The notes under the pieces are model-generated. The model searched no databases and was not told the origin of the DNA. It saw nothing but the letters and a program-made list of their open reading frames with translations. Positions 42,262 through 57,901 of a stretch of 64,000 nt of DNA are shown one piece after another. The DNA comes from Golubevia sp. BC0850. Lineage: Eukaryota; Basidiomycota; Exobasidiomycetes; Golubeviales; Golubeviaceae. Position numbers and translations under genes: made by a program. The DNA lies in NCBI GenBank assembly GCA_012976225.1, contig JAAVVG010000005.1:1-64000 (forward strand), given 5' to 3'. Position 1 is the stretch's first letter; every line of letters begins with the position of its first letter.

Positions 42262-44529
42262 TTAAATAAACCTTCTATAAGCATGAGTTTCATACTCTTT
42301 AAGACCACGATTCTTACGTTTCGGCATAACAGGGACTCTGGCTTCTGCCAAACCTCTTGCTTGAAGACGCTGGAATCGATCTCTAAAGAGATTTCCTTCT
42401 GGCTGTTGAAAGAAAAGATAGTAAGAAAGAAATCCAACTCTCATCAGCGATCGGTTCTCTCAAAGGGAAGAAAGGTGGAACACGACTCGAAACTCTTCCC
42501 AACCCAAACCAATTCAAACTCACCTTCAACCCTCTCAAACTTTCACTCAATTCCCCTTCTGTTTGAACTTCTCTCTCACCATCTCCCACATTCTTTTCGA
42601 TTCTGAATTTACCCAATCTCTGACCTTGCATCCCAACAGTTCTAGCTCTTTCTTCCTTCTTAAGTTTCCTAGCTTCCAGTTCCTTGAGATGATCTCTCTC
42701 AGCACGTGAAATGGCTTTCTTGGTGGATGGAATCGAATTAAGAAGTTGAAGAGATTTCTTTTGCTTCTTGAGTGATAGACGAAGTTGTTCCTATGGGAAT
42801 AGAGAGGGAGAAAGAGAGAAGGTGAAAGAGCGTCAGTTTCTGGACTACTTCAAAGGAGTTCCAAGTGAAAATGGATGCGAAAGGAAGTCACATCAACTAG
42901 AGCATTGTCCCTTTTGAATGATCGATATCATCGAGCCAGCCGTTTGAAGAAGCGAAAATGTAGAACACCGAAAACTCACCTCTTGTTTAACTCTCTTAGC
43001 TCTAGCTTTCTGAGCTCTAGTTTTTCTCTTGTCGGCTTTTCTCTTGACTCCCTCTTCTTCCTCTTCTTCATCTTCCACTTCATCTTCCATGTCCTCAGGT
43101 TCATCCACATTCATTCCCATAATTCTCCTTCTAATTTTCTTTTCTTTCTCCGTTTCCCCATCCTCTTCATCACTTTCCTCGATCAAATTCTCCCTCACGG
43201 CCATTTTCTTCCCTTCTTCCCAGTCTTTCTTAATCTGTCTAGCTTTGACGTCGGATTTTTCCCGATCCAAAGCGATCAAATAAGCCTGGTTTAATAATTC
43301 TTCATGGGAAGTTTGAGTTGGATTGTAAGATTGACCGGCGTGAGGTAGAGGAACTGAAGAAAGTGAACGTGCTAAAGACGTTTGATCATTTTTGTGGGTT
43401 AGGACGGGAGTTGAGGGATCTGAAGTTAGAGTTCGAGGGACCTGAGGGAGAGAGGAAGAGGAGTTTGAAGGAAAGGGTTAGTATCGTAATCGAGTTTGCT
43501 AAAATGTCATGGAGAATAGCTATTTCATTCCTTCGACATTCCATCTAGCTAGGTATCGGCATTAGAACAGAGGACGTTGAGCGTCTGGGAAAGATTCTCT
43601 CGAATCTCTTCCTAGAAGGTAATTGAAAAAGGAATCTCAATTCGTCTCTCCCTTCCGACTTTCTTTGAGATCAATCCTGTCTCATTGAATGTTTCCCTTC
43701 CTTCACTTGGTTTCCTGCAGCCGTCGTGAGACGGATTTGTCCTTTGCGTTCGAGAGAAAGGGGAAATGTCTCGATCCTCATCTCATCTCTCCCTTCTGCT
43801 GGCCTGAGCTTCATCTCTACTCACCTTAACTTTCCTATTCCTAACATCATCAACCCAATCACCTTCGATTTCCTTTGCCCCTTTTCTCTTTTCTCCAACT
43901 TTCTTCTCTCCGCCTTCCTTCCAAGGATCGAATTCAGCCTTTCCCATTTCTTCATCAAATCTATCTTTCAAAGCCTGCATTTCGTTTTCACCCTGAACGA
44001 CAGCTCCAAAAGGACCCTTGACTTTCCCACCACTCAATCTGATCAATTTCTCCTTCATTTTCTTAGACATTCCACTTCTTTTCAACCTTTCATTCATGGA
44101 ATTCGGAGTGAGTTTCTTGGTAGTTGAGTTTGAACCAACTCTACTTGAAACTGCTGGAACTGCTGATCTCGCAGAAAGGATTTCTAAAGATTTGAGAGGC
44201 TTCTTTTCCCTTTTACGACCACCTTGAATTTGGATTGAAGTGGTTGAATCACCTTTTCTGTCTTCTATGAAAAGCGAGTCTGAATCTGCAGAAGGTTTCA
44301 AACCTAACCTTTCTGATACTCTTGCATTCTCTAAGGCTGATTCTGTTGAAGTTAAGTCGATGTTCTTTCTCCAATCCGATTTGGATTTACGTGAGGATTG
44401 AGATTTGGACGACGGTTGACCGAATGGAGCAGCAGAGGAAGAAGAAGAGGAAGTGGAAGTGGATGGAGTAGAAGAAGAGCTTGGCTTGACAGCTCTTTTG
44501 GATTTTGGCTTGGATGTTACTGTTACCAT
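42262..44529 (-). CDS. NOP53: NOP53, ribosome biogenesis factor (524 aa)
   Basis: Exons 44529-43825, 43441-42980, 42790-42524 and 42402-42262 join in frame. Family marks: SKSDWRKNIDLTSTESALEN near the N-terminus, DSLFIEDRKG, then SSVPLPHAGQSYNPTQTSHE and ELLNQAYLIALDREKS, a Glu-rich tract, the basic KRKTRAQKARAKRVKQEQLR helix and the C-terminal EGNLFRDRFQRLQARGLAEA and RVPVMPKRKNRGLKEYETHA. Nop53/GLTSCR2 is a nucleolar protein of the pre-60S particle that brings the exosome helicase Mtr4 to trim the 5.8S/ITS2 end; in yeast it does so through a LxxP-type arch-interacting motif, here perhaps the LFIED-proximal region (inference). Shares a 224-base divergent upstream region with the ZCCHC9-like gene. 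Confidence 0.9.
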
Positions 44530-44669
44530 AATTTGAAGATTCAAGCCAATGGAATGAAAAGAGTAGAGAAGACGTTATAGGGAAGAGAAGGAGAGGATGG
44601 AAGATTGTCTGCTCCGACCAAAAATGTTGTGTGCTGTGGTGCTAAGCGTAGGGTTGATCAACCCTAGAC

Positions 44670-44684
44670 GCGATGAAAATTTTG
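44670..44684. promoter_or_regulatory. Fused PAC-like and RRPE-like motif in NOP53 / ZCCHC9 divergent promoter
   Basis: GCGATGAAAATTTTG combines the PAC core (GCGATGA) with an RRPE-like palindrome (GAAAATTTT). In ascomycete yeasts these two elements sit together in promoters of ribosome-biogenesis genes. Here the site lies between two genes of that class, about 140 bases from the NOP53 ATG. It also explains why the extra in-frame ATG at 44673 should not be taken as the ZCCHC9 start. Function in this lineage is inferred. Confidence 0.5.
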
Positions 44685-44753
44685 AATCGGCTCTTCTCTT
44701 CTCGAATCGCATCCGACCAATTTGACCCTCATCATCCTTTCACTCGATTCTAC

Positions 44754-46610
44754 ATGACACGATACACGAAATTAGAAAGGAAACCAGCCGGTTACGCTTC
44801 GTCAGATTTCTTTGGTGAAAAACAGAAGCAGAAGCAGAATCAGGCCCAAGAACAAGTAGATCCACAGTCACAGCCGTCCACTTCCTCAACTCCAGCTCCA
44901 ATTCCAGCAATTTCAACAATCATTCCAGTGAAGAAAACTTTCGATTCAACTCCAGACACAACAGATTCTTCATCCAATCCAACAAAGAAGCCACGTAAAA
45001 GGAGAAGACCAAACAAATCTTCAGATGATTCAACTCCAACGAACCCACCTCCAGCTCCTTCAGCTCCTCCAACTGAACCTTCCAAAATGTTAAAAAGAGC
45101 AAAACTACTCAGACTTAAAGCTAAGAAAGCAGTTGGTGCCAATTCGATGGAGAAGAAGAACGCTTGGTTGTTGGAAGCTAGCAGATGGGAGAAGGAAGCT
45201 AGTAGAGTCAATGGAGAGAGAGGTGGGAGTGGAAGAAATTTGGAGAAGGAAAGAGATCCTATGGATGGAGTGGAAGTCAGGGAGGGAGAGAATCCTTGGA
45301 AAGCTATGGAGAGAGGTGAGTTTTGAATTGGGGAAAGAGGATAAAGCATGAGGGATTGGGTATCCAGAATGTGTCGTAAGACATCTCGTGGAAATCTTAA
45401 TTCAAAGAGGCTCTCTAATTCCTCCAAATCAGATCAGTGTCTCTTTGAATGAGTTGGCTTCTCTTCAGAGATATCGACTGAGAGTGTAGCTGACGAACTC
45501 AACAAGCGAAACCTGTTCTCAACTCCACCTTTTTGTTTTCAACTTTCTTACCCTTTGTCCCTCACCTCTCATTTCCCATTTCTCTTCCTCCCTCTCCCAC
45601 AGAGCGTAGAACCTCAAAACCTTCCGATCGTAGAGAAAAAAGGATCGCAGAACGGAATGCCTCATTAATCTGTTTCGCCTGTCGTGGTAAAGGTCATTCT
45701 GCAAAAGATTGTGATTCAAGATTGAATTCTCAAACCAGTGCTTTAGATCAAGATGAAGATTCTACAATCGCTTCTGCTCAGCAATTACTTACAGAGGAAA
45801 ATGGAGTCGGAGAAGTGACTGGAGAAAAGAAGAAGGAAAAGAAAATTACAAAGGGAAGTGAAACGGTAGGGATTTGTTTCAGATGTGGATCAGATCAACA
45901 TACTTTAGCTAAATGTAGAAGACCAACACCAAAAGTTGGAGATGAGTTACCTTTTGCTACTTGTTTTGTTTGTGAACAGAAGGTGAGTTTTCAATCTTTC
46001 AGTTTCTTGATGGGGGGGGGGGGGGGGGTATTTGGGTTCGAATTCCTTTTGGAAGCTTTTCTCTGGTTTCGCTTTAGAAACCATCATTCTGAGTCTTCCT
46101 TCCAAAGTGAACAAAAGATGATCAGATCCCACTTCTCGAAATCTCACTTTTACCTTCGATTTACTTACCTCCAAACCCACTCTTCAACTCCAGGGTCATC
46201 TCTCCTCAAAATGTCCAAAAAACTCATCGCGTGGAGTTTATCCTTCAGGAGGTTGTTGTAAACTTTGTTCTTCAGTTGAACACCTCGCGAAAGATTGTTC
46301 TTTACGTAAAGAAAACGTCATCACTGCTGGTTCTAAGGCTTTAGAATTGGGTTTAACTGTAGGAGAAAACAACAATGCTTCTAGAGAATTAGGAGCGGAT
46401 GAAGATGATTTTCATGAATTTAGTAGAAGGAGAGTTCAAGTTGAAAGAGAAGTGGAGAAAGAAGGTGGGGATTTAAAAAAGGGAAAAAGGATTGAGAAGG
46501 GGAAGAGGAGAAGAGACGATGATGATGAGGGAGAGTTAGAGGTGGAGGAGATAAAAGGTGGGAAAATCAAAGAGAGGAAAGACGGAGGTGGGAAAGTGGT
46601 GGCTTTTTGA
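44754..46610 (+). CDS. ZCCHC9: ZCCHC9-like zinc-knuckle protein (452 aa)
   Basis: Exons 44754-45315, 45603-45982 and 46194-46610 join in frame. Start chosen at MTRYTKLERKPAGYASSDFF; an ATG 27 codons upstream (44673) is inside a promoter-like motif. The first exon codes a Pro/Ser linker and a basic helix (KMLKRAKLLRLKAKKAVGAN). Four CCHC zinc knuckles follow: CFACRGKGHSAKDC, CFRCGSDQHTLAKC, CFVCEQKGHLSSKC (split by intron 2) and CKLCSSVEHLAKDC. The tail is highly charged (KGKRIEKGKRRRDDDDEGEL). ZCCHC9 proteins are nucleolar RNA-binding factors linked to the exosome and rRNA processing. Intron 2 contains a run of 17 G. Divergent from NOP53, another rRNA-processing gene. Confidence 0.85.
46012..46028. 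repeat. Homopolymer G17 inside an intron
   Basis: Seventeen consecutive G, about 30 bases after the donor of intron 2 in the ZCCHC9-like gene. It is the longest homopolymer in the window and the count may be unreliable. Being intronic, a length error would not change the protein. Confidence 0.95.
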
Positions 46611-48337
46611 GGGAGAAGCAGGTTGGAGGAGTTGAGAAGGTTAGATCTCTTCTTTTGTCTTGAGCTCTCATTTCTTCAATTTGTTTTGGCTATCAACTAC
46701 TTCTTGGTTCTCGAAGGGTTTCGATTTGCTGAATTCGTTGAATATTTAAAATTTTGAACACAAACACATTTTGGTTGCAACTTGAGATTGATTCTTTTGG
46801 TTGCTTTTTGCTTCTGGCTCTCTTTTGTTTCTCTCAACCAAAAGTCATAGATTCCAAGCATTACTTGCATCATCTAGATGATGGATGACAATTGGAAGTA
46901 AAGTTGCCTGGCAAGAGAAACGGAGAAACTTGGACAAATCACAAAAGGGAAGATCGAAAGAAAACTTCACCCCATCCACCTAGTAAGAGTGTTTGTTGTG
47001 ACACATATGAAAGGATTGGAATTAGACTTTTTGTCTCATAAGGATCAATTCAGAGAACTTCCATCCTGAGGAGGGAGAGATTAAAGAATGGAATTCTAGT
47101 GAACCTCAGTGGAGACTGACAATCCATTTTGACCGTACCGCATAACTGGTTCCTCCTGTTCTAAAGTTTAGGAATGATTATCAGAAGAAAAGAAGGGAGA
47201 AAAATGGATGGAAATGGAAGGAATGTTGCTTTGAAGGAGATTTGAACGGGCGGTCTGTGTGGTGAAGTTCAGTTTTCTCAAAGTCGACGTCGCCATCCAC
47301 AGCTTTGCAGGAAGCAGAAGTTCAAAAGTGATAGCCAGGCCCAAGCTGTCACTTCTTCGCACCTGCAGAGAAGTGATTCATACCCGCCTTTGCTACAGAC
47401 AAGACCAACTGAATCTTGAGCACGGAGAAAGCGAAAGATTCAAGATTCGCAAGATTTGTGAGAAAATTAGGTAACCTATTTTTTCTCTCTTAAGGGAGTC
47501 AGGCACTCCATTTTCGATCAGACTGCGGGATGGGCAAGTGCAATGTAACATCGTTGGAGAATGATATGTTTGCGTGCTTGTCTTGGTCTCAGCGTCTTAG
47601 CTAACTACAGTTTGATTGGGGCACTTGAAGATTGGATTCCATCACGGATTCCAGTACTCGTGTAAAGGGTACAATATGTAGAGTGATGAAGCCAGGAGCT
47701 CCCCTCTGTTGGTGTCAGGTTACTGACCCTTCCCTTCTGCACTGGTGAGATCAGGGCTGTTCTCTTCCCCAATAAGTGTCTCTTTCCTCCTTTCATCTTC
47801 ACTTCCCTGCCTTTTCTTTCTTTCCTTTAAGTTTTGTTTGATGTTGTTTGTTGATTTTGCCAAGCTTCTCTTATCTCTCATATCAAACTTTTTCGAAAGA
47901 GGTCAGACTTGTCATCCCTTTGTTGCTTTTTCAGCTTTGCTCCGTGCCCTTGCCCCTCTTGCATTTTCTTTCCAGGTCTTGTTTCCCTCTACCTTCATCT
48001 TCAGTTCTCACATCTCACATTTTCTTTCAAGCTGTTTTTCTTCTCATCACCGAGACTTGATGTATGCCACAACAGAATGAGCAGAGTTATGATTGAAAGT
48101 GAGTTATGGTTGCGCGCTCATCAATCTTGGATCAAGGGCAAAACCAATGGAAGTGGAATTCAGTTTGTCAAGTTTGTTATGAAAAGAACAGAATTTTGTA
48201 ATTGTACATGAGATGGGAACAGAAGGAAAGAAGGAGAACAAAGGAAGATCTCGAGGAAGAGAGCTCGGAGTGAGACTAGGACCCATACTGTCATCGTCTG
48301 GTCTGGATTTCGATGTGAAACTTTAACGAGTATCAAA
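46611..48337. other. Long intergenic gap between convergent genes
   Basis: At 1.7 kb this is the largest gap in the gene-dense part. No open frame here carries a recognisable domain or a consistent set of splice sites. It is locally T- and CT-rich (47770-48050). I looked for tRNA A/B boxes and found none convincing. It may hold long 3' UTRs or a non-coding transcript. Confidence 0.5.
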
Positions 48338-49322
48338 TTAGCGCCTGATTCCCTGGCCTCTTGGAGCTCCTCTTCCACGACCACGACCTGATTGTTGAGC
48401 TAAAGAGGAGAGAGAAGAGGAGGAGGATGGGAAGGAGAGGAAGGAGTCAGTCCAAGGGATTCAAAGAAGATAATGGCACAACTCAGGAAACAGGATTGTG
48501 AGCTTCGATGCAAAGTCAAAGAGAAGCTCGAAAGCTCAAAGCTTGCCCAATCTTGAAGGATCCAAGTCAAGGTAGCTGGAGCCTAGCGTCCCATCTCACT
48601 TTCCTTTATCTTCGCACCCAGCGCTCTTCGGAAGATGCAAGACTCCAGATGAAAAAGTGTACAGTTAGAGACAAGCCATCACGACCCAAGGCAGATCAAT
48701 GAAGTGGTGCGAGGAAGGGAGGAAGGAGAGCACCACCCTCACTCGCCTTCTCAGCCCTCATGGTTCGTTTGGTCTTCCTCCGTGAGAACGGATCAATACA
48801 GCAATTTCGCTTTCCATCACGTCCATTCTCCCTCGGCACTCGCTTTGAACGAGGAGCCTGCGCTTCCATCCAAGACCCAAATTGGACCAACTTCCTCAGC
48901 TGCTATTTGACCTGGTATCCCCACCCAACGAATGACTCAGAACTTCAATTAATGCCTACTGATACACCCAACATCATCCGTTGTTCATGAAACTTACCTC
49001 TAAGCACCGTAGCCCTACCTCTCGCACTTCCAATTCCTCTACCCTTCATAGCATTTGCTCCGACTCTCTGGAACATGGGAGCCTGTCCCAGCATTTCAGG
49101 AACGACAATGAACCTAATCATGCTACCTCTAATGTATACAGAGTCCATCTTGACGATTTTGCCATCTGGATGAGTGACTTGAACTTCTTTCATAGATACG
49201 TTTAGAGAGTCTTCTGGTTCGAGTAGAACACCTCGATAAGACGAACCTCCTTTGAGTTCTACTGTAATGGTATGACCTAAAGATTCATGAAGTAGCTTGA
49301 CTGGGATTCCGATCGTTCCCAT
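48338..49322 (-). CDS. SMD3: Small nuclear ribonucleoprotein SmD3 (128 aa)
   Basis: Exons 49322-48998 and 48399-48338, joined in frame over a 598-nt intron. Sm fold: IGIPVKLLHESLGHTITVEL, the Sm1 turn GGSSYRGVLLEPEDSLNVSM, and Sm2 with VYIRGSMIRFIVVPEMLGQA. The tail is Arg/Gly-rich, and the last exon codes only AQQSGRGRGRGAPRGQGIRR, the RG stretch that is methylated in other species. SmD3 is part of the heptamer on U1, U2, U4 and U5 snRNAs, so it is essential for splicing. The intron is by far the longest in this neighbourhood for such a short gene, and open frames inside it show no coding features. Start is 132 bases from the divergent ARO1 start. Confidence 0.95.
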
Positions 49323-49454
49323 GATGATCGATGAAGATGATTGGATGAGATAGAGGAAGAACTTCCTGCTTTGTTCTTGAGCTTGACTCGACTTTTCTTT
49401 CTCCTCCCAGAACCATCACACTTTCCACCCTTTGGTTTTCAATCTCTTCAAAAG

Positions 49455-55231
<5,777 letters not shown>

Positions 55232-55560
55232 GAAATCGTATCTCTCGAACGAATGTACAAAGCCTAAGTCTTCTATCTTAAATACATTCGTCTATTCTCA
55301 ACCACCAGTAACTCTCCCTCTGTTTTCAGTCTAGTTCCGTCCTCTAGAGCTCGCTTTTGTTTTAGACACACGATTTTTACTCAATAATGACATTGCTTCT
55401 CCCTTCAGTATGACTGGTCTTTTGTTGTTTTTCAGCAACGAGAAGAATGATGAACCGGCGCCAACTGTGGGATATTGATAAAATGTATTGAATGACACAA
55501 GATCTGTCCTTTTCCCCGCATTTCTCAACCCAATTCAATCCACTTTTTCGATTCCTCCCT
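55232..55560. other. Intergenic between convergent genes
   Basis: About 330 bases of converging 3' ends (ARO1 and the RSM1-type gene). No gene, repeat or RNA structure is evident. Confidence 0.6.
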
Positions 55561-57590
55561 TTAATCATTTCCGCCTACAATTCTCCTCACTCTTCTCAAG
55601 ATCTCTTTGCCCCTCTCTCTTCTCATTTCAGTTTCCCTTTGGATCGAATTGATGGAGCCTGAAGAATCCGTTCTTCGAAGAGTCGGCAGTTCCTGCCTTG
55701 TCGTTCCGAGGGCAGCGTTCAAGCTGATTCTCCATCCAGGAGGAAGTACTTGATGAAAAGAGTTGGTTAAGTGCAGATTGTTTTCGTTTTGTCCGAAAGG
55801 TTCTGTAGATTCTTTCCTTCCGACCAAAGAAGAGGTACTTCCGGCTCTACTTCTCATTCCTTCCAAACCAGCGGCTCTCGGAGTATTGGAAATCAGCCAA
55901 GTTCCACCTTGGACCTCTCCGTTTACGACTGGGCAGAACGTTCGATGCTCTCTCTCCGGATGCAGTGGTCTCTTGGTTTGTTGACCGGCAGTAACTGGAG
56001 CTTGGTCGGTCGCGGTCGTAGAAGCAAAGGTCCAAAGGCCCAGTCTCCTTTGGCACATGTTGCAAGCCACCAGGACTTGAGCATTCGAATAAGACGGAGC
56101 TGCTGTAGAGGTAGAAGACAGCTCCCACCCAAACACAGCCAAAATGATAGACTGATCCGATAGGGAAATATCAGAAGTTGATGTTTGTTCCATTGCACCA
56201 TTCAGGCGACTGGAGAGAAGTCGGATCTCTTCCTCAGACTATGTGAAGATAGAGAAGGGGGAGGAACGAAATGATAGAGTAAGAAGACTTCGATAGCTCG
56301 GGAGTCCAAAAAGTGACAACTCACCAAAGGAGAATTGATAGCAAGATCAGATACATAAGGATCTAACAAAGAAGCTTTTGCAGCGAAAGATGAGATAGTT
56401 GAGGGCGTCGAGAGTAAAGGAAGTCGGAAGATCGTGACTGAGAGGAGAGAAAGAGTAACGAGGGTCGGGAAAAATCAGCAATTTAGCCCGCAGAACAACG
56501 ACTCTGAAATGAAGCAAGCATTGCCTTTGGGCGAGGGTCATGACCGACTGCTGCTTCAAGGAAATCTTGAGACCAGGAACTTACCTGAGCAGCTTCTCAC
56601 TTTCCAAGGGCACCAAGCCTTGTGCTTGTCCTTTAGTATAGATTTTCCTAGTCCTGTTCTTCCATCCATTGGGGCCTCCGTCGAGCTTTCTACCTTCCAG
56701 GTCTCTTCACAGACCGAGCAAGTCAAATTTTCCCGAGAGGAATTGGTCCAGCCAGCCAGAGCCGAAGCTAACGGAGAGAGATACGGTGGCTTCGGAGAGT
56801 ACGAAGACAAGGCATAGGTAGATAGGCGAGTTTGAAGAGACGAAAGAGAAAAAGGCGTATAGAAGGAGATAGACTTGCTCGAGCTGGGGGAGGAAGAAGA
56901 GAGAGAGATTACAGATATAAGTACAATTCAACCGAGTAGGCGGACGCAAGAGACGAATATCAAGTCTTTGAAACCTTATTCTGATTATCCAGTTCCTGGC
57001 TTATTTGGGAGAAGAGCTGAAATTCACTCCGAAGAGGAGCGTACCCGAGGAAGCTTGACTTTTGCATCTCTTCGTGAATATCTTCTGAATGCTTTCTAAC
57101 AACTCGATACTCGATTCTCATTCTAAATAATCCGAACAAGCTTCCCTCATCGGCTCACCTCCACTGACTGTACTCACTCATCCTGCTCTTTACTCTTCCC
57201 TTTGAGATCCCCGCCAATCATCTTGATCTCTTGCTCCCTCCCCGCCTCGACCTGATCTCTCTTCCTCTTTGCAGCCAATCCAGTCAAAGTACTGAATAGA
57301 GATCTGGGTAGATGGGAGTAGGGCGAGGGAGAAGAAGCAGAACCAGCTCGAGCCTGTGCATCTATTTCAGCTTGAACGTCCGACACCTTTCTGCGCTTGA
57401 CGGAAGCAATCGCGGTTGAATCTGGAGAGGTGGGCAGCTTTGTTCTTTTCCTGGGAATTTCGGATGGGAAGACTTTAGAATCGAGCGACCGAAGCACTTT
57501 GATAGCTCTGGAGTTTGAGGTTCTTGGATGAGATCCGTTTGAAGTGAAGTTGCTGGCTGCAGAGCTTTCTCCATTCCTGCCCTGGTCCAT
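55561..57590 (-). CDS. RSM1: RSM1/ZC3HC1-type C3HC zinc finger protein (500 aa)
   Basis: Exons 57590-57178, 56883-56585, 56437-56325 and 56238-55561 join in frame. The N-terminus is basic with nuclear-localisation-like KRTKLPTSP and AAKRKRDQ. The C3HC domain opens SFYTPFSLSSLQTRLSTYAL and SPKPPYLSPLASALAGWTNS, then LTCSVCEETWKVE and KHKAWCPWKVRSC supply zinc ligands. After a linker (FRLPLLSTPSTISSFAAKAS, LLDPYVSDLAINSPLSEEEI) the second half repeats the fold with LVACNMCQRRLGLWTF and EREHRTFCPVVNGEVQGGTW. In fission yeast Rsm1 is linked to mRNA export; the human relative ZC3HC1 (NIPA) sits at the nuclear basket. The splice acceptors in introns 1 and 3 were chosen from the domain match, since nearer AGs break the frame. 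Confidence 0.85.
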
Positions 57591-57901
57591 TTTGCTTTCA
57601 GATGAATCAAAACAGGAGTAGAGAGAAGACGGAAAGTTGAAGTAGGGTATGGAAGTGATGCAGAGGTTGTAGTGGTGAGGCAGTGAGGGTCAAGAAGAAC
57701 ATGTCTCCCCATTATGCTCTCGAAACTCTTTGCGTCATCAGTCGAAAAGGTTTGGGAAACGAGAATGAGAGTTGAATTGAGTGTGTTGTATAAGAGAAAT
57801 ATTGAGAGGACAAGAAGAAGGAACACAGGACAATGATTACATGCAAGCCTCCCACCTCTATTCTACTGAGAACCGTCTCCTTGCTTGAAAAAGAGACCTT
57901 T
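57591..57901. other. Short intergenic, RSM1 promoter and TFC3 3' flank
   Basis: About 310 bases between two minus-strand genes. Open frames here are extensions of the RSM1 frame 5' of its ATG. No specific element is recognised. Confidence 0.55.

Noticed and set aside
44673-44753. Upstream in-frame ATG as start of the ZCCHC9-like gene
   Set aside because: The ATG is part of a promoter-like motif, and the protein family starts near MTR-x-TKLE, matching the ATG at 44754.
46035-46048. GGGTTCGAATTCC, resembling a tRNA B box, in the ZCCHC9 intron
   Set aside because: The upstream sequence is the G17 run; no A box or cloverleaf can be drawn.
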